DNA of 64,000 nucleotides, taken from the NCBI GenBank assembly GCA_036346205.1, contig JARFJB010000400.1, positions 592,001 through 656,000 of the forward strand, read 5' to 3'. The translations under genes were made by a program, and so were the position numbers. The notes beneath the pieces are model-generated. The model was not told the origin of the DNA, made no database searches, and worked only from the letters and a program-made list of their open reading frames with translations. This document shows, piece after piece, positions 1 to 10,430 of this stretch (position 1 is its first letter; every line of letters begins with the position of its first letter). The stretch is from Vesta saturnalis. Its lineage: Eukaryota > Arthropoda > Insecta > Coleoptera > Lampyridae.

Positions 1-2288
1 AGGGTTCAAGGATTTAGTTGAAGATAATATATTTTGTATAAGAAATATCCTATACTAAATTGAATTTGACGTATAAAATTTGGTCTGAATAAGTTTTGCT
101 TTCTAACGCATGCGTTACTGACTTTAAGTGTAAAATAATTAAAAACTGTCAAAAATTGTCAAATAATTAAGAAATTTTAATGTTTGGATCAAAATGTGAA
201 AATTTAGAAAAGAAAAGGAAAGATTTGCTTCACAGGTGTTTACACAGGTAAATAATTGAAATTCTTAATTAATAACATATAACAAATATTAATTGCAGGA
301 AATACCAATAACAGGGTTATAAAAATTTTAAAACTCACAGATACAATCCTTCCTGTCGATTGAAAGATGTCTTCAAACTTCAGCTGGAGGCAGGCAATGT
401 TCACTCGGATGTTGTTGTTGCTAATATCCAACTGCTATCTCGGTTCTCGAAGACCCAACCTCCAATCTTCAAGATGTTTTCTTTCCAAAACGGCAACCTC
501 CAAACACTTATTTACTATGGTAACTTTTATTTAAAATGGTTTTAAATCTTATGACTGATTTCGTTTAAAATGTATTATTAGTATCAAGATTTTATTAACA
601 CAATTTTATTTTAGTTACCGAAAATATAATATTTATTTAAGAGGAATTGTCCGGAAAATAAAACAACTTTTCACCAAATAAAATGGAATTTAATTTGGTA
701 AATCAGTATTATTTTAAATCGGAAAACATGAAAACAAATTTACACAAAATCGTGACATCAATTAATCGTACAGCAATAATTTATTAACAACGACAGGTAT
801 CGGTGACCGAACTATTTAAATTTTAACCGAAGTTATAAAAACAAGTGCTCTCGAAATTATTGTACCGTAAACTTTCTCGACGAAAATAAATTAGGTTATG
901 TAAACACTAAATTAGCAACACTGTTTTAATCTTTTCACTTTTGAACAAAAACTGGAGAGAGAGTGACTTCCTGAGCTCTTGCTTTTATAGGTTTCTGGTT
1001 GCTACAGAAATTTCAATTTTTTTACAGCCATATTGCAAAATTTACAATGAATGTGATTGGCTAATCAAAATTAAGAATTGTACAAAATGGAATTTTGGCC
1101 GTAACTTTCTTATACATGGTCGGAAATGAAATTTAAAAACAGAAATGAAAACTATGTGAAATTTCGAATAAAAGGACACCGAATAAGCAATAAATCCTAC
1201 CACTAATAAACGAAACAACTTAATCTAATCAAAATAAGCTACTAATTATACACACTTACAAGCTACACTAAAATTACTTGCGAAAATGGAATTCTGAGGA
1301 CAATTTACATAAGAAAACATATCTTTTAAATTCAAACATTTACTTTAATGAAAATTTTAAGTTTTTGTAAATTTGTCTAGAAATCACCTTAGATTTAGCA
1401 AATTTTTGCGGATAAAAACGCTGTATCCTTACAAAAACTTATTTATATTGTGAAAGAACATCTATTATTTGCTTTAAGAGCAAAAACTAAATCTAATAAT
1501 ATGGAAAAAGTATAAAATTATGTGAAAAATCTAAAATTTACAACGTAACCATACTTAAATTTTAAATATGAAATAAATTCATATTAAAAATGTTTTAGCA
1601 CATAAAATGTTATGTTTAAGGTTTGTACAACTTGTCTTTATTGTTCACACTACTTATTTGCAATGCATAATGTTATTTAATCTTGCATTGAAAAATCTCA
1701 TCGTCTAACACTGTTTTGGGATTTTTACACTATAAATTGTACGGCACTATAAATGTCTGTATGCCAAAATGTTCTAAATGTCTTTCTTCTTGTGAATCAT
1801 TTATTATAAGTTTTGTCACTAATTCACTAACAAAAATTGTCGAAAATTGTCTATACTATCCATATTATAACCCTTTTAACTAAATTTTTGTATTTCCTGC
1901 TTTTAAAAACTAAACATACCTTATCCCTAACATAATCCTAACTACATAGTCCATGTTTAAACACCTGTGAAATGTCTACATGCCAAATTAACTTTGAAAA
2001 ATTGAATTTTATTGTAAAAATTGCACTACTAAAATGACTCTACGAAAATGGTGATATTTAACATCTTTGACAATTTTGGTAGCAACAAATTGCTTTTTAT
2101 GATGAAACCAAACTTAGCAAATGATATTCAGATCAATTTATACCAAATAAATTTATTTTAAACACATCGTGAACCATATTTATGTAAAATTGTGTCTCGC
2201 ACTTGTCTCGAGCCAGAAATTACCCTTTTATGACCCAAATGTCATGTAAGCTGTCCGATACTTCTATTACCTCTTTCTAAACATCTCA
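1..2288 (-). mobile_element. Left LTR of gypsy-type element (element 3' LTR), cut by window start
   Basis: Base 1 onward matches 5223-7515 almost base for base, with scattered single-base substitutions and run-length indels. About 74 bp of this copy lie before the window. The shared sequence stops at 2288 (..ACATCTCA), where the copies diverge, so the LTR has the expected TG..CA ends (on the minus strand it begins TGAGATG). A minus-strand TATAAAAGC box lies near 985-995, which fits an LTR promoter. The high identity suggests a recent insertion. At about 2.37 kb the LTR is unusually long. Only short chance reading frames are visible inside. Confidence 0.88.
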
Positions 2289-2305
2289 AATTCCCAATTT
2301 AAGAA
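2289..2305 (-). promoter_or_regulatory. Weak polypurine tract next to the 3' LTR
   Basis: On the minus strand the sequence just before the LTR start (TGAGATG) is TTAAATTGGGAATT. This is the expected place for the plus-strand primer, but the tract is only moderately purine-rich. Confidence 0.4.
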
Positions 2306-2409
2306 TGAAGATATTTTGTACAAGAAAATATTAAGTTCTTTAATTGACCTACCTATTAAAATTAAATTTTGAAATAAGAATAACTTATAGAAGTATGAAA
2401 ATTTTAGAT

Positions 2410-3060
2410 TCATCTAGGCACCTCAATTTTATGTACATATTTACTTGCTACGCTAGGTTCTTCATTTATCAACACCAAATTTTCTTGTATAATGTTTATA
2501 ACTTCTTGCTTGTAACCAATGTGATTGATATCGAATTGCTCATCCTTTATAATTCTTTCCACCTTCAAATACTGGATATGCGGTTTATATAAATTTAATC
2601 TTTTATTGTAGGGCTGTACCCAGTTTAATTCATCTTTACCAATTCTTATCTTCATATGTTGCGCATCGATAATCAATTTTAATTGCTTAATCAAATCCAT
2701 TCCGATTATTAACTCCATTTTAAATTGTTAGTTATAAACCATTGTGTTTGAAAATCTGTTCCCCTACCTTAGCTTCAGTATGTAGCATCCTATTTATAGT
2801 GCTAAGCTTCTTATCCGTAGCTGCCATAACTTCTATTTTGTTTATTCTAATGATCTCATCTTTAAATAAATCGTTATTCTCTCGATGATTTTTCCTGTAT
2901 TAATGAAATTTCTGATCCGGTATCAACTAATCCTAATAAATTTAAATTCTTAATTCTAATGTTAACGAAAGGTAATAAAATGTTTGTAGTTTCTGGTTCT
3001 GAATTTTGTTCAATTTCTAAAAATTCCGTAGGATGTTGGTAGTTTGTCTTTACATTGTTG
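2410..3060 (-). pseudogene. gypsy-type aspartic protease and start of pol, truncated
   Basis: On the minus strand, 3060 to about 2875 reads through a retroviral-type protease N-terminal half with the motif LVDTGSEISLI; the DTGS codons are 2924-2913. An in-frame stop follows soon after. The protease C-terminal part resumes in another frame at 2718 with MELIIGMDLIKQL, the usual 'iiG.D.l' flap-distal motif. The frame continues into a pol linker (ASKYVHKIEVP) that in gypsy elements precedes the RT fingers, then stops at 2410, about 120 bp before the LTR. The RT itself is absent, so this is a truncated pol. Confidence 0.75.
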
Positions 3061-3199
3061 ACAAGGAAGCTCGTATTTAAAAATTTTGAACGGTGATCTT
3101 GTCAAAGTCCTTTTGTGTGTTCTTTTCTTCGTCTTGGGATGCATGTACGATGGCATTGACCCAACTAATCCTTCCACAACTCGGTTCCTCCTTCTCTTC

Positions 3200-4864
3200 G
3201 TACCTGGATGTTATTCACCCTCCTATTCTGATCATCCACGATCTCTTGGTATGGCCTTCTATTTTCTTTTGCATATCATTTCTACGATGATCCTTTCCTT
3301 CATTCTCTCTATTATTCTGATGTTCCCGTTCATTATCCTTGGCTTGATTGCTGTAATTAAATCTGTTCCTATCGTAGCCATTATTATATCCTCCTTGTCT
3401 TTGTTGGAAGTTGTTCCTCTCTCTTCCCGATCTATAATTGCTTTCCTATTGTTGCCATTTTGGAAATACTCTACGATTATCAGCACGATGATATAGATTT
3501 TGATAATCTCTCCTGTCATTTCCATAATTCCTATTATAATTGTCTCTCCTATTGTCCTCTCTTTCGTGCCTGTAATTATATTCCTTCTGTCATTTCCATA
3601 ATTCCTAGGGTTAAATTCTCTCTTTCGTAACTGTTCTGATGCTGTTCGTATGCATCGTATCTTCTTAAAATTGTAGTAGTGATGTTATATTATCTATATT
3701 TTGCAGAATAATGTTTTCTGCCACATTATTCTCCAGTTGCCTTGCTAAATATTGAACTATTTCTTGTTCATTCATCGGTGGTGTGAAGTATCTTGCTATT
3801 TGGTATTTCTTCATCACATAAATCTCCCTCGAAGTGCCATAGTTTTTGTCATACTTCGCCCTTGAAAATTCTTCCCTTATTACATTTTGTTGGACATCAC
3901 TCCAATATTGTTTGGTAAATAATTCCTTGAAGTGCTTATAATCGGTACATTGCTCTTGTACTAAATTGTACCATAGTTCGGCATTCCTTTAAGCATCTTT
4001 CTCACCAAACGCATCTTTGTTTATTGTCCTTAATGTCATTAAAATATTCTTCTATATTTTCAAAAATAGCATTGGCGATTCTTGTTTCTTTCCTTCAAAT
4101 TTGTATGGCATCTCTTGATTCCACATGCAATTATCCCAGCCGATTTGAAAATTTCGAGGTGTTTCACGTTCTTTCAACTCTTCTAGGTCATGATCGTGTA
4201 TTCTTAGTTTATTGCAAATTTCCCCCATCTGTTTCTTGTTCTCATCCCTATTCTTATCCACCTGGAAACATATTTGTTCGTGGATGTCTTGTATCCTTCC
4301 TACTTTATCGTTTATTTCGTGAGAAGCCTCTTCTCTTAGACGGGTTTCAGTTCTAATGTTTTTATCCAACTTGCCGATCTTGTCATCTGCCTCCTCCTTA
4401 TTGTCGATAATCGTTCCCCATAACTTATCATTTTCTCGGTGCATGCTATTGCTTAACTCTTCCTTCGTTTTCTCCATTTTATGCACTAACTTCTCTTTAT
4501 CGTTCTCCCACTTACTTAGTTGTCTATCGATACTTTCTTGTAGCCGTCTCATATCCTCCTTCCTTTCTTCCTCTGCTTCTTTCCTATTTTCTTCAAGTTT
4601 GTTAAATTTACTGTCAATATTTTCCTCTGCTTCTTTTTTGTCTTGCTTCCTATTTTCTTCCAGCTTGTTAAATTTACTATCAATATTTTCCTCAGCCTTT
4701 ATCATGTCTTGCTTCCTATTTTCTTCCGCTTTCATCATGTCTTCCTTTCTACTTTCTTCCGCTTTCATTAGCATGGCGATTATCATGTCCACGTCTAAGG
4801 TTTTGCTTTCTCTAACTGGACTTCCCCTTCTTGTTGTTGCTTCAACATTCTTTTCCACTTCCAT
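3200..4864 (-). pseudogene. gypsy-type gag with coiled-coil N-terminus, frame-broken
   Basis: The frame starts at 4864 (MEVEKNVEATTRR) and stays open for 270 residues to 4052. Residues about 30-200 are strongly heptad-like and Glu/Lys-rich, with repeated KAEENRKQD and DSKFNKLEENRK units, so a long coiled coil is expected. Downstream on the same strand, in shifted frames, about 3990-3650 gives a capsid-like stretch (WYNLVQEQC, FTPPMNEQEI, LARQLENN). About 3600-3250 is Arg/Asn-rich with no clean CCHC knuckle. The order (coiled coil, capsid-like, basic) matches gag proteins of several insect gypsy groups. The frame breaks make a functional product doubtful unless they are read errors. Confidence 0.65.
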
Positions 4865-5123
4865 CTTTGTAACTAGATCCTGTTTTTCTCTTTTACCTCA
4901 ATATCTTTAGGTCCGTAAACTTTTCCTGATCTAGTTACCCTACGATCTTGCATTAACTAGTCGTACTAACTAAATTTGCCCTTTTATAAAAATCCTAACA
5001 CTAATGAACACAATAAACAATAACTAATAACAAATAACAATGAACAATGAACGAAAAATGAAAAACTAAATATCTATAAAATTTTTTTGTACTTTTATAT
5101 CCAAAAACTTCAAACTAAATCGT

Positions 5124-5141
5124 GCCCCACGTTGGGCGCCA
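5124..5141 (-). promoter_or_regulatory. Retrotransposon primer-binding site
   Basis: The minus strand reads TGGCGCCCAACGTGGGGC, a common insect gypsy-type primer-binding sequence, seven bases inside the end of the right-hand LTR. Its position and strand fix the element's orientation: 5' LTR at 5149-7515, 3' LTR at 1-2288. Confidence 0.85.
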
Positions 5142-5148
5142 ATAAATT

Positions 5149-7513
5149 GTAATGTAAAATTATTAGTTTAATTTAAGTTATTTATGAATTATTAAATTAT
5201 GATTACGGATCTCAATGGGGATAGGGTTCAAGGATTTAGTTGAAGATAATATATTTTTGTATAAGAAATATCCTATACTAAATTGAATTTGACGTATAAA
5301 ATTTGGTCTGAATAAGTTTTGCTTTCTAACGCATGCGTTACTGACTTTAAGTGTAAAATAATTAAAACTGTCAAAAATTGTCAAATAATTAAGAAATTTT
5401 AATGTTTGGATCAAAATGTGAAAATTTAGAAAAAGAAAAGGAAAAGATTTGCTTCACAGGTGTTTACACAGGTAAATAATTGAAATTCTTAATTAATAAC
5501 ATATAACAAATATTAATTGCAGGGAAATACCAATAACAGGGTTATAAAAAATTTTAAAACTCACAGATACAATCCTTCCTGTCGATTGAAAGATGTCTTC
5601 AAACTTCAGCTGGAGGCAGGCAATGTTCACTCGGATGTTGTTGTTGCTAATATCCAACTGCTATCTCGGTTCTCGAAGACTCCAACCTCCAATCTTCAAG
5701 ATGTTTTCCTTTTCCAAAAACGGCAACCTCCAAACACTTATTCACTATGGTAACTTTTATTTAAAATGGTTTTAAATCCTTATGACTGATTTCGTTTAAA
5801 ATGTATTATTAGTATTCAAGATTTTATTAACACAATTTTATTTTAGTTACCGAAAATATAATATTTATTTAAGAGGAATTGTCCGGAAAATAAAACAACT
5901 TTTCACCAAATAAAATGGAATTTAATTTGGTAAATCAGTATTATTTTAAATCGGAAAACATGAAAACAAATTTACACAAAATCGTGACATCAATTAATCG
6001 TACAGCAATAATTTATTAACAACGACAGGTATCGGTGACCGAACTATTAAATTTTAACCGAAGTTATAAAAACAAGTGCTCTCGAAATTATTTGTACCGT
6101 AAACTTTCTCGACGAAAATAAATTAGGTTATGTAAACACTAAATTAGCAACACTGTTTTAATCTTTTCACTTTTGAACAAAAACTGGAGAGAGTGACTTC
6201 CTGAGCTCTTGCTTTTATAGGTTTCTGGTTGCTACAGAAATTTCAATTTTTTACAGCCATATTGCAAAATTTACAATGAATGTGATTGGCTAATCAAAAT
6301 TAAGAATTGTACAAAATGGAATTTTGGCCGTAACTTTCTTATACATGGTCGGAAATGAAATTTAAAACAGAAATGAAAACTATGTGAAATTTCGAATAAA
6401 AGGACACCGAATAAGCAATAAATCCTACCACTAATAAACGAAACAACTTAATCTAATCAAAATAAGCTACTAACTATACACACTTACAAGCTACACTAAA
6501 ATTACTTGCGAAAATGGAATTCTGAGGACAATTTACATAAGAAAACATATCTTTTAAATTGAAACATTTACTTTAATGAAAATTTTAAGTTTTTGTAAAT
6601 TTGTCTAGAAATCACCTTAGATTTAGCAAATTTTGCGGATAAAAACGCTGTATCCTTATAAAAACTTATTTATATTGTGAAAGAACATCTATTATTTGCT
6701 TTAAGAGCAAAACTAAATCTAATAATGTGGAAAAAGTATAAAATTATGTGAAAAATCTAAAATTTACAACGTAACCATACTTAAATTTTAAATATGAAAT
6801 AAATTCATATTAAAAATGTTTTAGCACATAAAATGTTATGTTTAAGGTTTGTACAACTTGTCTTTATTGTTCACACTACTTATTTGCAATGCATAATGTT
6901 ATTTAATCTTGCATTGAAAAATCTCATCGTCTAACACTGTTTTGGGATTTTTACACTATAAATTGTACGGCACTATAAATGTTTGTATGCCAAAATGTTC
7001 TAAATGTCTTTCTTCTTGTGAATCATTTATTATAAGTTTTGTCACTAATTCACTAACAAAAATGTGTGAAAATTGTCTATACTATCCATATTATAACCCT
7101 TTTAACTAAATTTTTGTATTTCCTGCTTTTAAAAACTAAACATACCTTATCCCTAACATAATCCTAACTACATAGTCCATGTTTAAACACCTGTGAAATG
7201 TCTACTTGCCAAATTAACTTTGAAAAATTGAATTTTATTGTAAAAATTGCACTACTAAAATGACTCTACGAAAATGGTGATATTTAACATCTTTGACAAT
7301 TTTGGTAGCAACAAATTGCTTTTATGATGAAACCAAACTTAGCAAATGATATTCAGATCAATTTATACCAAATAAATTTATTTTAAACACATCGTGAACC
7401 ATATTTATGTAAAATTGTGTCTCGCACTTGTCTCGAGCCAGAAATTACCCCTTTTTATGACCCAAATGTCATGTAAGCTGTTCGATACTTCTATTACCTC
7501 TTTCTAAACATCT

Positions 7514-7515
<2 letters not shown>
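5149..7515 (-). mobile_element. Right LTR of gypsy-type element (element 5' LTR)
   Basis: Full-length LTR of 2367 bp, near-identical to 1-2288. It begins TGTAATG and ends ATCTCA on the plus strand. It carries the same minus-strand TATAAAAGC near 6205-6220. The right flank is an (AT)n tract, which fits the preference of gypsy elements for TATA-type targets. The matching left flank lies outside the window, so the target duplication cannot be checked. Confidence 0.88.

Positions 7516-7605
<90 letters not shown>
7516..7605. repeat. (AT)n microsatellite
   Basis: About 45 uninterrupted AT dinucleotides directly abut the end of the gypsy-type LTR. Confidence 0.95.
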
Positions 7606-7607
<2 letters not shown>

Positions 7608-9992
7608 TATTGAACTGTTATTTTTACATGCAAATATACTGCTCATACGTTTTGCAAGCCAATTTACACTGATTTTAAATTGCTTTATTATTGATAATTA
7701 TTCTGATTACACTTTGAAATTAGTTGTAATGCCTAACTAGCTTAACAGCCGCATATTAAGACTCTTAACAGGGGAAAGGGATCAAATTTAGAAGACAATT
7801 TAAAACTATTCGGGAAAGTAAATTATTAGCTTGTAGATTTACATTATTAATTTTGAATTTTATAATTATGGGTAATGTGGTTAATATGTGCATCCAATTT
7901 GGAAACCAATTTTATTATGATTAAAGTAATTGAAAATAATTTTAAACATTCTGATTAATTTACATTGAGTTGTAGCCAATTTATATTTTATTATTTTCTG
8001 TTCGAAGATATTGAAATGTAATTTTTATATTGCATCGCCATAAATGTGCAACTCCCTATACAAAAAAAATCTTCAAATTGTAATACCTGATCATGCGCTA
8101 TGGGTATGCATTCATTTGACCTTTCAATGATGTACAATGAAACCACAACATTTACACGTAAGTATAATTATGCCTGAATTTATTAAATACTATAATAACC
8201 ATTTACTTTAGATCAATTAATGTTCCTTTGGACATGACTACAAGTTGTCGCACATCCAAATCTGCTTCTGTGATAACACTTATTCCTTTAGATAAGTTTC
8301 ACTAATAATTCTTCTTATATGTTGATTCATTATTTTCAGGATCATCACAATTTATTTTTTTTTTGTTTCAAAATGAATTTTGAAATGCACCACTGGTTTG
8401 GAGGTTAATTAAATTAAACACGCTTCCAATAATAAAATATAATAACAGAAAAACGAAAACAAATAACAAAACAATATCAAAAGAAAACAAACTTAAAAAC
8501 AATATCGAATCTCCGGAAAATATTTTCACTCGTAGCTGTCGATAACAACCGAATTTATTTAGAGGTAAACTAACCTTACTTTGATTTAACGACAAATGAA
8601 TTTCACTTGTTTTAAACTGCCGATACTGAAACCGCACTTAAATTTTATTGAAGTGACATTATATTATTTAAAATATTCACGAGCACAAATTTTAGCAATA
8701 TCTTGTTTAGGCAAGGTGTTGGAACAGACTCCCCATAATTCTACACTACTAGAGTTCTATTTATAAGCTCTGGTTAGAAAAAAAAATTCATCTTTTGTTA
8801 TCAACAACTATTTCATATATTTTCTTAATTCTGATTGGCTAACGATTTCCTCAATTTTAATTTTAACTTCGAAAGCTTATAACTCTTTAACCCCTTAATC
8901 TATCTTAAACCTAAAAACATATTTGAAATCTAGACAAAATTTCGAATAAAATAAGTCCTTACACGATCTAATTGCTCTACTTATTAAACATGTTAATTTT
9001 TACATTGATTTCTTGATTATTACTAATTTTATGCACTTTTCAGGCCTGGAATTGATTTCCACATGAATATGGGATGCTACTACATGTAAATACACATCCT
9101 TTATATGCCTAAGGCCAATTTGAAAGGAAAATTATCTGAAATTTCCATATACCTTTAAAAACTAATTTTGGTAAAATTGTCACTAATATAGTGATTTGTG
9201 ACTCGAGATTGAGGCTAGTTTATTATTTTTACCTCTTATAATTTATTTAGGCCAATTGGTCCCATTCTATAACAATTTTATATAAATTTTATGCGAGGAA
9301 ATGACATAACCTTAAATCAAAACAGTAATTTTAAATGTTAAATTTTACATTCTTAGGCACTTTAAATGTTTGTGGAAGTGTATATCCTTATTGTATATGT
9401 CTTATATTAACTTGTTTTCACTCTTTTGGAAGTTTATAAGTTCTAATACGACTTGTGTAGAATTGTTAAATATCACTAATTTAAGTCTGTAAATGTTAAT
9501 TATTCACAATAACTCCAGAACTGCTGAATTATTTATGTCTTATTGTTAATAACAAATGTATTTATTCTGTTTTTTTCTCAGTTTTTGCACCTATTTTACG
9601 TTTTCGCACGAACGTTTTCACATATCTTGTCTGCGTACACTGTAGTTGTGACATTGATATCTGTCTAATGCTAGTTTTAACATCACGTTTGTTATCTACA
9701 GCCTGTAATTCATGTCTTTTGGGAAAATTATACTTAAATAAACCTACTAACTAATAAGGAAATTGATTTATTGCATTACGACACCTATCGTACCCTATAC
9801 TCATGTGTAATATGTTGTCGTTTATCATTATATTTACATTTGATTATAAATTATATAATTTAGGTCCATCTTAATGTTAATTAACCGTCCCTACCTAATC
9901 TTTTATATCGTAATGTACTTTTTGTACATTATATGAAATTTCTTACTATGTGATTTACTTAGCTTTGTACCATGTAATTTCTAATCATCTCA
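7606..9992 (-). mobile_element. Probable decayed relative of the long LTR; otherwise noncoding
   Basis: No gene is recognised. Several features mirror the long LTR in the same order: a minus-strand TATAAATAG box (plus 8759-8768), then GATTGGCTAA near 8833-8842 (compare 1056-1065), then AATTTCGAATAAAA near 8939-8952 (compare 1161-1174), and a GGCACT-TAAATGT segment near 9356-9370 (compare 1743-1755). The right end ATCATCTCA at 9992 matches the LTR terminus ACATCTCA and again abuts a dinucleotide tract. The length would be near 2.4 kb if it begins at 7606. I infer an old solo LTR; the left end is uncertain. Confidence 0.4.

Positions 9993-10042
<50 letters not shown>
9993..10042. repeat. (AC)n(AT)n microsatellite
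   Basis: Compound dinucleotide tract directly after the putative LTR terminus. The following 10043-10430 holds no recognised feature. Confidence 0.9.
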
Positions 10043-10045
<3 letters not shown>

Positions 10046-10430
10046 TTTCTATCTCCAATGCCTCCATCTATGGAGCAAACGACCACACCTCCACCTTAAG
10101 CAATAAATGCACGCATTTATTTAATGTAATATTTTCATTTAAAACGGACAACTTCATAAGCAACCCGAGAGGGGTAAGGAATATGCATAATTTTTATATA
10201 CATGTTTTTGATACCCTGCATATACGCATTGTTTTCCGTACACATACTATTCTTACATACCTCCGAGTATATATTTTTAATAAATTAAATGTTAGTATAT
10301 ACCTCCGGAGATGTTGCCATATTTATCGTGAATATAAATCCATTTGCGTGTTTTATCAGTTGTCACATTAACAGTTTAAACGTTCTCGGCAGTAGTGATT
10401 CGCGATTCCTAACTTTCAAAAGAACTTATA

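Larger units (their letters stand above)
2289..5148 (-). mobile_element. Internal region of RT-less gypsy-type retrotransposon
   Basis: This 2.86-kb segment lies between the two direct LTR copies and reads on the minus strand. In element order it holds a primer-binding site (5141-5124), a gag-like frame with a long coiled coil (4864-4052), further gag and an Arg/Asn-rich stretch (about 4050-3200), and an aspartic protease with a DTGS active site (2924-2913). It then reaches the other LTR at 2288. No reverse transcriptase YXDD, RNase H, integrase or envelope sequence is present. A complete gypsy internal region is normally much longer. The element is therefore a deletion derivative that would depend on a relative for mobility. 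Confidence 0.82.

Noticed and set aside
3086..3496. Plus-strand 136-codon hydrophobic frame that could be taken for a membrane protein
   Set aside because: It is antisense to the Arg/Asn-rich gag region of the minus-strand retrotransposon; hydrophobicity is a shadow of that composition.
4356..4910. Plus-strand 184-codon Ser/Leu-rich frame
   Set aside because: Antisense shadow of the coiled-coil gag frame.
8368..8637. Minus-strand 89-codon frame with a hydrophobic segment
   Set aside because: Lies inside the putative old LTR, has no recognised motif and no supporting signals.
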